A stretch of 64,000 bases of DNA from an uncultured Alcaligenaceae bacterium (GTDB taxonomy: Bacteria; Pseudomonadota; Gammaproteobacteria; Burkholderiales; Burkholderiaceae_B), in NCBI GenBank assembly GCA_937952975.1, contig CALFXX010000022.1, positions 62,001 to 126,000 of the forward strand, given 5' to 3'. This document shows, in pieces, positions 33,852-42,796 of the stretch. Below the pieces are notes generated by a model. That model was given only the letters and a program-made list of their open reading frames with translations. It had not been told where the DNA came from and made no database searches. How positions within the stretch are numbered: the first letter of the stretch is position 1; every line of letters starts with the position of its first letter. Made by a program: the position numbers and the translations under genes.

Positions 33852-35798
33852 ATGAGCAAGATTATCGGTATCGACCTTGGCACCACCAACAGCTGCGTCG
33901 CAGTGATGGACGGCGGACAAGTGAAAATTCTTGAAAATGCAGAGGGCACTCGCACAACGCCCTCCATCGTCGCCTACATGGAAGACGGTGAAACGTTGGT
34001 TGGCGCACCCGCTAAGCGTCAGGCTGTCACGAACCCCACCAATACGCTGTACGCAGTCAAGCGCCTGATCGGTCGTAAATTCACCGAAGATGCAGTGCAA
34101 AAAGACATCAACCTGATGCCTTACAAAATCGTCAAGGCTGACAATGGCGACGCCTGGGTTGAGGCTCAGGGCAAGAAGCTCGCACCATCACAGGTTGCGG
34201 CTGACGTCTTGCGCAAGATGAAAAAGACTGCAGAAGACTTTTTGGGTGAGACGGTCACCGAAGCGGTGATTACTGTTCCTGCTTACTTTAACGACAGCCA
34301 GCGTCAAGCAACCAAAGACGCCGGCCGTATTGCAGGCTTGGATGTTAAGCGCATCATCAACGAACCCACCGCTGCTGCGTTGGCGTTCGGTATGGACAAA
34401 TCTGAAAAAGGCGATCGTAAGATTGCTGTGTTCGACTTGGGCGGTGGTACGTTCGACATCTCGATTATTGAAATCGCCGATGTTGACGGTGAAAAGCAAT
34501 TTGAAGTGTTGTCGACCAACGGCGACACTTTCTTGGGTGGCGAAGACTTTGACCAACGCATCATTGAATATGTCATCGCTGAGTTCAAGAAAGAGCAGGG
34601 TGTTGATCTGGCGAAAGACGTGTTGGCTCTGCAGCGCTTGAAAGAAGCGGCTGAGAAAGCCAAGATTGAATTGTCGTCAGCTCAGCAAACTGAAATCAAT
34701 TTGCCTTACATCACGGCGGATGCGTCAGGTCCCAAGCACTTGAACCTAAAGATGACACGTGCCAAGCTCGAGTCATTGGTTGAAGAGCTGATTGCTCGCA
34801 CGATGGATCCTTGCAAAATCGCGATTAAAGACGCAGGCGTCAAGATTAGTGAGATTGACGATGTGATCCTGGTCGGTGGTATGACGCGCATGCCTAAAGT
34901 GCAAGAAAAGGTTAAAGAGCTGTTTGGTCGCGAGCCACGTAAAGACGTCAACCCCGATGAGGCGGTTGCGGCGGGTGCTGCGATTCAGGGTTCGGTGTTG
35001 TCAGGTGATCGTAAAGACGTGCTGCTGCTTGACGTCACACCTTTGTCTTTGGGTATCGAGACGCTCGGTGGTGTGATGACCAAGATGATTACCAAGAACA
35101 CGACGATCCCGACGCGCCACTCGCAAGTGTTTTCAACGGCCGATGACAATCAGCCTGCGGTGACGATCAAGGTGTTTCAGGGCGAACGCGAAATCGCCGC
35201 GGGTAACAAGACGTTGGGTGAGTTTAATCTTGAAGGGATCCCACCCGCAGCACGTGGAACCCCCCAGATCGAAGTGACGTTTGATATTGATGCCAACGGT
35301 ATCGTGCACGTGTCTGCTAAAGACAAGGGCACAGGCAAAGAAAACAAAATCACGATTCAGGCAAACTCTGGCTTGACCGAAGAAGAAATTCAACGGATGG
35401 TGAAGGACGCTGAAGCAAATGCTGACGAAGATCACCGCATGGCGGAGTTAGCCTTAGCCCGTAATAGTGCTGATGGTTTAGTGCACTCAACACGTAAGTC
35501 AATGACCGAGTACGGCGATAAGTTGGACGAAGCTGATAAAACAGCGATTGAAGCGGCCTTGAAAGACGTTGAAGACGCCTTGAAAGATAACGCAGATAAA
35601 GCCACGATTGATGCCAAGGTTGAAGCTCTAGGAACGGCGTCGCAAAAGCTAGGCGAAAAGATGTACGCTGAGGCTCAAGCAGCGCAGGCCGCGGCCGGTG
35701 CCGGCGCAGAGGGTGCTGGTGCCGCAGGCGGTAGTAAGCCAGCCGATGATAATGTGGTTGACGCCGACTTCAAAGAAGTGAAGCGCGACGCAAAATGA
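33852..35798 (+). CDS. dnaK: Molecular chaperone DnaK (Hsp70)
   Basis: ATP-driven chaperone with GrpE and DnaJ. Seen: the N-terminal phosphate loop IGIDLGTTNSCVAV, the VFDLGGGTFDISI block, the substrate domain from about residue 390, and a C-terminal Ala/Gly-rich lid tail ending NVVDADFKEVKRDAK. 648 residues. The open frame includes a TTG at 33846, but MSKIIGIDLG from the ATG at 33852 is the universal DnaK start. An AAGG site lies a little far upstream (11 bases). Codon choice is noticeably biased, as expected for a highly expressed gene. Confidence 0.98.
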   Translation: MSKIIGIDLGTTNSCVAVMDGGQVKILENAEGTRTTPSIVAYMEDGETLVGAPAKRQAVTNPTNTLYAVKRLIGRKFTEDAVQKDINLMPYKIVKADNGDAWVEAQGKKLAPSQVAADVLRKMKKTAEDFLGETVTEAVITVPAYFNDSQRQATKDAGRIAGLDVKRIINEPTAAALAFGMDKSEKGDRKIAVFDLGGGTFDISIIEIADVDGEKQFEVLSTNGDTFLGGEDFDQRIIEYVIAEFKKEQGVDLAKDVLALQRLKEAAEKAKIELSSAQQTEINLPYITADASGPKHLNLKMTRAKLESLVEELIARTMDPCKIAIKDAGVKISEIDDVILVGGMTRMPKVQEKVKELFGREPRKDVNPDEAVAAGAAIQGSVLSGDRKDVLLLDVTPLSLGIETLGGVMTKMITKNTTIPTRHSQVFSTADDNQPAVTIKVFQGEREIAAGNKTLGEFNLEGIPPAARGTPQIEVTFDIDANGIVHVSAKDKGTGKENKITIQANSGLTEEEIQRMVKDAEANADEDHRMAELALARNSADGLVHSTRKSMTEYGDKLDEADKTAIEAALKDVEDALKDNADKATIDAKVEALGTASQKLGEKMYAEAQAAQAAAGAGAEGAGAAGGSKPADDNVVDADFKEVKRDAK

Positions 35799-35820
35799 TC
35801 GCCGAGTTGTAAATCGTATC

Positions 35821-35850
35821 CGCCCGGAACGCTTTTTAGCCTTCCGGGCG
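35821..35850 (+). terminator. Intercistronic hairpin between dnaK and dnaJ
   Basis: A perfect 9-bp stem, CGCCCGGAA (35821-35829) with TTCCGGGCG (35842-35850), and a 12-base loop, followed by CGTTGTTT. The T tract is weak, so it probably ends part of the dnaK transcripts or protects their 3' end, keeping dnaJ expression below dnaK. Confidence 0.6.
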
Positions 35851-35882
35851 CGTTGTTTAGATTCACTTACAGAGCTTAGAGC

Positions 35883-37004
35883 ATGGCAAAGCGCGATTTT
35901 TACGAAACCCTTGGCGTGGCCAAAAATGCATCAGATGACGAGCTGAAAAAAGCTTATCGCAAGCTTGCGATGAAATACCATCCTGATCGCAACCCTGATA
36001 GCAAAGAAGCCGAAGAAAAATTCAAGCAAGCCAAAGAGGCTTACGAGATTCTGTCTGATGACAGCAAGCGTGCTGCCTATGATCGCTATGGTCACGCCGG
36101 CGTTGATCCAAACGCAGCGGGTGCAGCGGGTGGTGCCGGCTTTGGTGATGCCTTTGGCGATATTTTTGGTGAAATCTTTGGTGGTGCTCGACGTGGCGGC
36201 GGGGGCGGTGGCCCGCAGGTCTATCGTGGCGCTGACCTGAAGTACGCGATGGATATTACGCTTGAGCAAGCAGCCAATGGCTTTGACACAGAAATACGGG
36301 TGCCAAGCTGGGAAAACTGTGAAGTCTGCAAAGGCTCAGGCGCAAAGGTCGGAACCAAGCCTAAAACGTGTCACACCTGCGGTGGTGCGGGTGCCGTTCG
36401 TATGCAGCAGGGTTTTTTCAGTGTGCAGCAAACATGCCCGACTTGTCACGGCAACGGTAAAGAAATCACCGACCCGTGTGTGTCCTGCGATGGCGTGGGT
36501 CGAACACGTCGTAACAAGACTTTGCAGGTCAAGATCCCGGCAGGGATTGATGACAGTATGCGGATCCGTTCGTCGGGTAATGGTGAACCGGGCATCAACG
36601 GTGGCCCCTCGGGCGACCTGTTTGTTGAAATTCATATCAAAGAACACAAGATTTTTCAACGCGACAATGATGACCTCCATTGCGAGTTGACGATCCCGTT
36701 TACCAGCGCTGCGTTAGGCGGGGATATTCAGGTGCCCACCCTGAATGGCAAAGCTGAAATTTCTATCCCAGAGGGAACGCAATCTGGCAAAACGTTCAGG
36801 CTACGTGGCAAGGGTATCAAAGGTGTGCGTGCGTCGTATCCGGGCGACTTGTACTGTCATGTTGTTGTTGAGACCCCGGTGCGTTTAACCGACGAGCAAA
36901 AAACACTGTTGCGCCAGTTCGAGGCCTCGCTCGGCGAGGGCAGTGATAAGCACTCTCCTCAAAGCAAGTCTTGGACTGATCGGGTCAAAGACTTCTTCTC
37001 TTGA
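35883..37004 (+). CDS. dnaJ: Co-chaperone DnaJ (Hsp40)
   Basis: DnaJ delivers substrates to DnaK and stimulates its ATPase. Seen: J-domain with the HPD motif (MKYHPDRNP), a Gly/Phe-rich linker (GGAGFGDAFGDIFGEIFGG), four zinc-finger repeats CEVCKGSG, CHTCGGAG, CPTCHGNG and CVSCDGVG, and the C-terminal substrate domain. 373 residues is full length. Followed by a strong terminator at 37044-37088. It closes the plus-strand heat-shock block. Confidence 0.97.
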   Translation: MAKRDFYETLGVAKNASDDELKKAYRKLAMKYHPDRNPDSKEAEEKFKQAKEAYEILSDDSKRAAYDRYGHAGVDPNAAGAAGGAGFGDAFGDIFGEIFGGARRGGGGGGPQVYRGADLKYAMDITLEQAANGFDTEIRVPSWENCEVCKGSGAKVGTKPKTCHTCGGAGAVRMQQGFFSVQQTCPTCHGNGKEITDPCVSCDGVGRTRRNKTLQVKIPAGIDDSMRIRSSGNGEPGINGGPSGDLFVEIHIKEHKIFQRDNDDLHCELTIPFTSAALGGDIQVPTLNGKAEISIPEGTQSGKTFRLRGKGIKGVRASYPGDLYCHVVVETPVRLTDEQKTLLRQFEASLGEGSDKHSPQSKSWTDRVKDFFS

Positions 37005-37043
37005 GTTTATTTCAAGACCAAAAAAAACAGCCTGACTGAACTG

Positions 37044-37088
37044 CACCCCAAGAGTTGGACACCAATCCAAATCTTGGGGTGTTTTTTT
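37044..37088 (+). terminator. Strong intrinsic terminator after dnaJ
   Basis: A 10-bp perfect stem, CACCCCAAGA (37044-37053) with TCTTGGGGTG (37072-37081), an inner TTGGA/TCCAA stem, and seven T residues (37082-37088). The left part, TGAACTGCACCCCAAGAGTT and the GGACACCAAT after it (37037-37066), looks like the terminal inverted repeat of IS3-family (IS150 group) elements, so it may be a relic reused as a terminator. Confidence 0.88.
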
Positions 37089-37093
37089 GTGGT

Positions 37094-39844
37094 TTATTTC
37101 TGTTTCTCAAAATCGCCTGCAGCAACGCTACTGAATTGTGCAGGTTGTAAATATTTACGTACCGCTGCGTTAAGTTGCGCGGGCGTCAGTGCAGTAATCT
37201 TTTTATCTAAGTCAGCGGCCCAGGCGAACGTGCGCTCGCTATCTAAATAACTGACCCATGCCGAGGCAAGGCCGCCTTGCTGCGCACGCGAAAGCTTGCG
37301 GTAGTTCAGTAGCGCGGTGATGCCGTCTTTCACTTCGGTCTCATCAAAGCCGTCCTTGACGAGTCGATCAAGTTCTTGACGAATCGCCTCTTGAACTTTA
37401 GCGCGATTTTCAGGAGCGAAAATTGCATAGACCCCCCACGAACCGCTTTGCTCAAACGACGAGACGGATAAACGGCTGCGTACGTTATACGACAGGCCTT
37501 CTTTTTCACGTACGCGCATCCAAAGGCGAGAGGTTTCGGAGGAGCCGAGTAGAAAGTTTGCCAAATACAGAGCAGGGTAGTCTGGATCAGTATCTTGAAG
37601 TTTCAACGCTAAGTTGGCCGTGTAAAAAGCATTCGCCTTATCAGGCGTTAAGGCCTGCATTTGCTCGGCCTTTACCTCGCGATACGGGTTGCTGATGCGC
37701 GTGTAGGGCGCGCCTGTTTTCCAGTTGCTCAGGGCCTTGGTCACGGTTTGTTCAAAGCTGGTGGGGTTGAAGTGCCCCACGATGCCAATGGATACTTTGC
37801 TGGAACCGTAGAACGTTTGATGAAAGTTCACGAGGTCGCTGCGCTTAAGGCTTGCGACTGCGGCTAACGACTCTTCGAAGCTGGGCATGTAGCGAATATC
37901 ATCTTTTGCCCAGGGGTTGTCGTGACGCGTGAGCATACGCGAAGCAATCGCGGTTGGCTCAGTCATTGAGCTTTTAAGACTTGTGGTGAGTTTGCTGGTG
38001 TACTCGTCGAGTTGCTCTTGAGAGAAATTGGCTCGCTGTATCACCTCAAATACTAAACTGACAAGCGCATCGATATTGGCGTGCGTGGTTGAAAGGCTGA
38101 CAGTGAGGTCAGTCGCTGAGCCAGCGATGCTGACCTCACCGCCGAGAGCGTCAATGCGGTCGCTAATTTGCTCGCGCGTTAAGGTATCAGTACCTTTTAG
38201 CAGCAAGTCGGCCGCCACGATCGCATTTAAGCGCTGGCCTTTTAGCGCCTCGATACTGCCAAATTGCAAGGCGATGGTGGCGTTGACACGATCGCCGCGT
38301 GCTTCTTTAGGCAGCATCGCAAGCTTGACCGAACCATTTGGCAACGTGAGAGTTTTGCGTTGTGTGAGTGCATCAATATTCGCAGGGTCTGGGTCAAACG
38401 CTTCGGCCTGCTTGAGCTGAGCGCTTCCCACATAGTCCGCCAGTTCTTTTTTTAGATCAGGAATCGGCGCAACAGGCGCGCGCACGGGTTTCTCGGTTGG
38501 GATGTACTGACCTTGCGTACGGTTGGATTGCCTGAGGTAGTCTTGCGCCACGCGCTGCGTTTGCTCAAGCGTGACTGCGCGAATGCGATCACGCGAGACA
38601 AACAACATGCGCCAGTCACCTACGGCGATAGCCTCAGACAGCACTGAGCTGATCTTTTGTGCGTCACTGAACATCTGATCCCAGCTCTTGAGCCATTGGT
38701 TGCGCACACGCTCGAGTTCTTCAGTGGTGAACGGTTGTGTGGTCAGAGACTCAATGGTGTTTGTCAGGGTGTCCAGCGCCTTGGTCTGATCCATACCGGG
38801 CTCGAGTGTGGCGCCAAACATGACGATACCCGGTGCGTATTCGTCCATGGTAAAGCCCAGCACGCTTGCAGCCTGTTTGGTTGGCACCATGGCTTTATAC
38901 AGACGACCAGAAGGTGTGTCGGCGATCATCATACTGGCGAGGTCGAGCGCTGAGAAATCCACGTGCGCGGCAGGCGGCACGTGATACATCGTCGCAACGA
39001 GTGGCGAGCCGCCCGTGCGGCGTAAAGTAATTGCACGTTCGCCATCCTGTACCGGTTCGACCGTGTATTCGGGCGGTAACTTGCGCGTTGGTTTTGGAAT
39101 GGCGCCAAAGGCACTGACGACATCTGCCAGAGCAGCCTGAGGATCAAATTTTCCGGCAACGATTAAGACTGCGTTGTCGGGTTGATAGTGAGTGCGATAA
39201 AACGCCTGTAGCTGAGCGATATCTACATTTTCAACATCAGAGCGTGCGCCAATAGGGGTCTTGCCGTAGTTGTGCCACTGAAATGCGACGCCCAGCATTT
39301 TCTGCCAAAGCATTTGAAAGGGGTTGTTTTCGCCGCTCTCCATTTCATTGCGTACAACCGTCATTTCGGTATCAAGGTCTTCGCGTTTAATTGTTGAGTT
39401 GATCATGGCATCAGCTTGCCAACCGACATACCACTTAAGGGTATCGGGATTGGCAGCAAAGCTGGCGTAATAGTTAGTGCGGTCCGTCGAGGTTGAACCG
39501 TTTGCCTGGAGCCCACGTTTTGAGAATTCTCCTAACGCATTCGGGGTATTTGGTGTGCCTTTGAAGAGCATATGCTCAAGTAGATGGGCCATCCCGGTTT
39601 CACCATAGTTTTCATGACGCGAGCCCACCAGGTAGGTCATATTGACTGTGGTGGTGGGTTTAGAGTCGTCTGGTGCTAGAAGAATGCGCAGTCCGTTCGC
39701 TTCAAGCTTGTACTCAGTGATGCCCTCAACGCTCGTAACTTGGGTGATGCCCGCTGGAGGTGTGAGAGCCATACTTTGGGTTGCCGCCGTAAAAAAGAGA
39801 AAACCCAGTAAGGTGCACTTCAGGGCACGGTTGAGCAGCCGCAT
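37094..39844 (-). CDS. M16-family zinc peptidase (insulinase/pitrilysin type), secreted
   Basis: A 916-residue periplasmic metalloprotease of the two-half insulinase fold. Seen: a signal peptide ending near TQSMA, then in the first half the inverted zinc motif HLLEH (His87, Glu90, His91) in GMAHLLEHMLFKGTPNT, with the family's downstream ETDMTVVRNEMESGENN-like sequence (here DLDTEMTVVRNEMESGE). The second half (from about residue 470) has the fold's repeats but no zinc motif, so it is the structural half. The PqqL/YhjJ-like group is the closest in layout; the substrate is unknown. No partner M16 gene is adjacent. Confidence 0.92.
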   Translation of the reverse strand: MRLLNRALKCTLLGFLFFTAATQSMALTPPAGITQVTSVEGITEYKLEANGLRILLAPDDSKPTTTVNMTYLVGSRHENYGETGMAHLLEHMLFKGTPNTPNALGEFSKRGLQANGSTSTDRTNYYASFAANPDTLKWYVGWQADAMINSTIKREDLDTEMTVVRNEMESGENNPFQMLWQKMLGVAFQWHNYGKTPIGARSDVENVDIAQLQAFYRTHYQPDNAVLIVAGKFDPQAALADVVSAFGAIPKPTRKLPPEYTVEPVQDGERAITLRRTGGSPLVATMYHVPPAAHVDFSALDLASMMIADTPSGRLYKAMVPTKQAASVLGFTMDEYAPGIVMFGATLEPGMDQTKALDTLTNTIESLTTQPFTTEELERVRNQWLKSWDQMFSDAQKISSVLSEAIAVGDWRMLFVSRDRIRAVTLEQTQRVAQDYLRQSNRTQGQYIPTEKPVRAPVAPIPDLKKELADYVGSAQLKQAEAFDPDPANIDALTQRKTLTLPNGSVKLAMLPKEARGDRVNATIALQFGSIEALKGQRLNAIVAADLLLKGTDTLTREQISDRIDALGGEVSIAGSATDLTVSLSTTHANIDALVSLVFEVIQRANFSQEQLDEYTSKLTTSLKSSMTEPTAIASRMLTRHDNPWAKDDIRYMPSFEESLAAVASLKRSDLVNFHQTFYGSSKVSIGIVGHFNPTSFEQTVTKALSNWKTGAPYTRISNPYREVKAEQMQALTPDKANAFYTANLALKLQDTDPDYPALYLANFLLGSSETSRLWMRVREKEGLSYNVRSRLSVSSFEQSGSWGVYAIFAPENRAKVQEAIRQELDRLVKDGFDETEVKDGITALLNYRKLSRAQQGGLASAWVSYLDSERTFAWAADLDKKITALTPAQLNAAVRKYLQPAQFSSVAAGDFEKQK

Positions 39845-39928
39845 GGGAGAAATCCAAAAAGATGTAAGTGAAACAGTTTGAGCATGATCGCTCGAAATGG
39901 TTCACTCGTTTGAAATATATTCAGCTAG

Positions 39929-39970
39929 GTCGGTATGCCCGACTCTTCCGATCATAGGCTGATCGGAAGA
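39929..39970. other. Two adjacent hairpins between M16 peptidase and CoxE genes
   Basis: GTCGG-TATGC-CCGAC (39929-39943) abuts an 11-bp perfect stem TCTTCCGATCA-TAGGC-TGATCGGAAGA (39944-39970). Both flanking genes are on the minus strand, where no T run follows the structure, so simple termination of the CoxE operon is not evident; on the plus strand it is followed by TTTGTT. Possibly an mRNA end or processing signal. Confidence 0.55.
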
Positions 39971-39984
39971 TTTGTTGCACTGTA

Positions 39985-41157
39985 CTACTTAGAAAGCAGC
40001 CGCATCGCCTGTTCAATGCCAGACACCGTCACCGGAAACATCTTATCTTGCACGATGTTGCGGATCAGTGCGATGGATTGCCGGTACTGCCACGAGGCTT
40101 GGGGTTCAGGATTGAGCCATACCGCTTTTGGCCAAGTCGTTATCATGCGTTGCAACCATTCGGCGCCTGGCTCTTTGTTGTAGTGTTCAACCGAACCGCC
40201 TGGCTGCAGGATTTCGTACGGGCTCATCGTTGCATCGCCGACAAAAATCAGTCGCCAGTCTGCATTGAATTTGCGCAACACGTCTTGCGTTTCAAAGCGC
40301 TCCATTTGTCGACGTCGATTTGATTTCCAGAGGTGCTCGTAGGGGCAATTATGAAAATAATAGACTTCGAGGTGCTTGAACTCGCTGCTCGCCGCTGAGA
40401 ATAGCTCTTCAACCCGCGCAATGTGATCGTCCATGCTGCCGCCCACATCGAGCAGCATTAATACCTTTACGTTGTTATGACGTTCGGGCACCATTTTGAT
40501 ATCAAGGTAGCCGGCATTGCGCGCGGTGCTCGTGATCGTATCGTCAAGATCGAGCTCAAAGTCTGAGCCTTCGCGGGCAAACCGCCGCAAGCGTCTGAGG
40601 GCGACCTTGAAGTTACGCGTCCCAAGTTCAATCGAATCGTCGTAATCCCTAAAATTGCGCTCGTCCCAAACTTTCACTGCGGTGCGGTTACCGCCAGAGG
40701 CGCCGCCTACTCGAATACCCTCGGGGTTAAAGCCACCGTTACCAAACGGTGAGGTGCCGCCGGTACCGATCCATTTGCTACCACCTTCGTGACGCTCTTT
40801 CTGCTCTTCGAGCCGCTCTTTGAACATTTCTAGAAGCTTGTCGAGCCCGTGTTTTTCAAGCTCTGCTTTTTGTTCAGGTGTGAGGTGCTTTTGCAACTCT
40901 TTGACCAGCCAGTCAAGTGGGATTTTTTTACCCGGCGGCAGAATTTGTTCAAGGCTACGGTAATAGCCGGCAAACGCCCGATCAAAGCGATCAAACAGCG
41001 TTTCGTCTTTGATGAGCGTGGTACGCGCTAAAAAATAAAAGTCCTCTAGCGTGGGCGGCATCAACGGTGTTGAAAGCGCCTCAAGGAGCGTCAAGTACTC
41101 TTTAACCGAGACCTTGAGTTTTTGCGTACGCAGATGGTAGAAGAAATCAACGAGCAT
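39985..41157 (-). CDS. CoxE-like von Willebrand factor A domain protein
   Basis: A VWA protein that partners with MoxR-type ATPases. Seen: a helical N-terminal region with many charged residues (about 1-140), a Gly-rich linker (GTGGTSPFGNGGFNPEG), and a C-terminal VWA domain from about residue 215 with KVLMLLDVGGSMDDH. The metal-site motif is normally DxSxS; here the first Ser is Gly (DVGGS). 390 residues. Its start overlaps the GNAT gene by 11 bases. With the MoxR ATPase two genes upstream it forms the usual chaperone-like pair for maturing a metal enzyme or complex, whose identity is not in view. Confidence 0.85.
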   Translation of the reverse strand: MLVDFFYHLRTQKLKVSVKEYLTLLEALSTPLMPPTLEDFYFLARTTLIKDETLFDRFDRAFAGYYRSLEQILPPGKKIPLDWLVKELQKHLTPEQKAELEKHGLDKLLEMFKERLEEQKERHEGGSKWIGTGGTSPFGNGGFNPEGIRVGGASGGNRTAVKVWDERNFRDYDDSIELGTRNFKVALRRLRRFAREGSDFELDLDDTITSTARNAGYLDIKMVPERHNNVKVLMLLDVGGSMDDHIARVEELFSAASSEFKHLEVYYFHNCPYEHLWKSNRRRQMERFETQDVLRKFNADWRLIFVGDATMSPYEILQPGGSVEHYNKEPGAEWLQRMITTWPKAVWLNPEPQASWQYRQSIALIRNIVQDKMFPVTVSGIEQAMRLLSK

Positions 41158-41764
41158 GGCGTTTGAGCTGATAGGTTAAGTGGTCGCGAACCTCAGGCCA
41201 TTCGCCGGCAATCACGCTGTACATGACGGTGTCGCGCACCGTGCCATCGCGGCGCAAGGCATGGTGACGAATCGCACCGTCGCGCTTAGCCCCGAGTCGT
41301 TCGATCGCGCGTTGAGAGGCGTAATTGAAATTGTCGGTACGCCAACCCACAACACCGGCGCCCAGCGTATCAAAAGCGTGCGTGAGCAAGAGTAGTTTGC
41401 AGGCTGTGTTGACGTGCGTGCGCTGCTGGCTTTTGCCGTACCAGGTGTAGCCGATTTCTAGACGCGCAACGGGCGCAAGGATATCGTGGTAGCGGGTGGT
41501 ACCAAGGATTTTGCCCGAGGCCTCATTCTTGACGACGAAGGGCAGCATGTGCCCGGCAGCCAAGCCGTCAAGCGCTGTCTGAATATAGCTCGCGGTTTGA
41601 TCGGGCTCGGGTACTGACGTGACGCGCAGGTTCCAGAGTTCGCCGTCGCGTGCCGCGGCTGTTAAGCCTTCGGCGTGTGCTTGAGTGAGTGGCTCAAGGC
41701 GTACGCCCCACCCATGCAACGTACAGGGCGAGGGGGGCTGTTGGAAACCTTGATTTTTAACCAT
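41147..41764 (-). CDS. GNAT-family N-acetyltransferase (RimJ/RimL-like)
   Basis: Seen: VRLEPLTQAHAEGLTAAARD at the N-terminus and the acetyl-CoA fold with LEIGYTWYGKSQQRTHVNTA, then RAIERLGAKRDGAIRHHAL, the pattern of RimJ/RimL-like acetyltransferases. 205 residues from the ATG at 41764, which overlaps the MoxR stop by 8 bases; the open frame runs back to 41821 in MoxR but that is rejected. It is sandwiched and overlapping on both sides between MoxR and CoxE, which are normally adjacent. Confidence 0.85.
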   Translation of the reverse strand: MVKNQGFQQPPSPCTLHGWGVRLEPLTQAHAEGLTAAARDGELWNLRVTSVPEPDQTASYIQTALDGLAAGHMLPFVVKNEASGKILGTTRYHDILAPVARLEIGYTWYGKSQQRTHVNTACKLLLLTHAFDTLGAGVVGWRTDNFNYASQRAIERLGAKRDGAIRHHALRRDGTVRDTVMYSVIAGEWPEVRDHLTYQLKRHAR

Positions 41765-42656
41765 GGCTTGGGCCAGAAGGACGACGGGTGCTGCTGCGTG
41801 TGACGGCAGCAAGGCGTTCAAGCAATTGCAAGTCTTGCTCGTTTTTGAGCAGTGCGCCGGCCAGCATTGGCACCGAGGTGGCTGCGTGGGCGTCGATTTC
41901 AGCGGGGCTGACGTCTTCGGCGATCAATAGGCGTAACCAGTCAAGAAACTCAGACGTTGAAGGCTTTTTCTTCAGGCCAGGGGCTTCGCGAAGGGCAAAA
42001 AATGTATCGAGGGCTGCGCGCAAGACTTCGGCGTGCAGGTTAGGAAAATGCACGTCGACAATGCTGCGTAAGGTGTCGCGATCAGGAAAGCGAATGTAGT
42101 GAAAGAAGCAGCGGCGCAGGAAAGCGTCTGGCAGATCTTTCTCATTATTTGACGTGATGATGACCAGAGGGCGATGGACTGCGCTAATCGTTTCACGGGT
42201 TTCGTAAACGTGAAATTGCATTTGATCGAGTTCGCGCAATAAGTCATTTGGAAACTCGATATCGGCCTTATCAATTTCATCGATCAGCAGCACAACAGGC
42301 TTGGGGGCCGTGAAGGCCTGCCACAGCACGCCTTGCATGATGTAGTTACGAATATCTTTGACTTTTTCTTCGCCCAACTGCGAATCACGTAAACGCGACA
42401 CGGCGTCATATTCGTAGAGGCCTTGGTGCGCTTTAGTCGTTGATTTGATATGCCATTGCAAGAGCGGCCGATCAAGTGCGGCGGCGACTTCTTCAGCCAA
42501 CATTGTTTTGCCAGTGCCCGGTTCGCCTTTGATGAGCAAGGGGCGCTGCAGAGTCAGGGCGGCATTGACCGCCAGTTTGAGGTCGTCGGTGGCAACGTAG
42601 CGCTCGGTGCCGTCAAAGCGTTGAGTCTGCTCGGGGTTCGGGGTGGGTGAGGTCAT
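41757..42656 (-). CDS. MoxR-type AAA+ ATPase
   Basis: A 299-residue AAA+ ATPase of the MoxR family, which remodel metal-enzyme complexes together with VWA proteins. Seen: Walker A KGEPGTGKTML, Walker B VLLIDEIDKA, sensor ITSNNEKDLPDAFLRRC and the arginine-finger region. The frame opens at a TTG at 42719, but the ATG at 42656 is preferred because homology begins there. First gene of the MoxR-GNAT-CoxE set and divergent from the cytochrome c genes by 140 bases. Confidence 0.9.
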   Translation of the reverse strand: MTSPTPNPEQTQRFDGTERYVATDDLKLAVNAALTLQRPLLIKGEPGTGKTMLAEEVAAALDRPLLQWHIKSTTKAHQGLYEYDAVSRLRDSQLGEEKVKDIRNYIMQGVLWQAFTAPKPVVLLIDEIDKADIEFPNDLLRELDQMQFHVYETRETISAVHRPLVIITSNNEKDLPDAFLRRCFFHYIRFPDRDTLRSIVDVHFPNLHAEVLRAALDTFFALREAPGLKKKPSTSEFLDWLRLLIAEDVSPAEIDAHAATSVPMLAGALLKNEQDLQLLERLAAVTRSSTRRPSGPSHG

Positions 42657-42796
42657 GGAGGGGCCGCAAAGTAAAGGTTCAGTGGTAAAAGTTCGGGTGG
42701 CGATATTTAATTTCGCCAATTATCGTACAATCTTAACGTTTTGCGGCCGAGAGTATTCTCGGGTTGTTGTTCTGGCAAGGCCAGAGCCTTTTTTAG

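Noticed and set aside
41765..41821. Longer GNAT start inside the MoxR coding end
   Set aside because: The extra residues are MoxR antiphase sequence and do not match the GNAT fold; the ATG at 41764 gives a normal N-terminus and an 8-base overlap.
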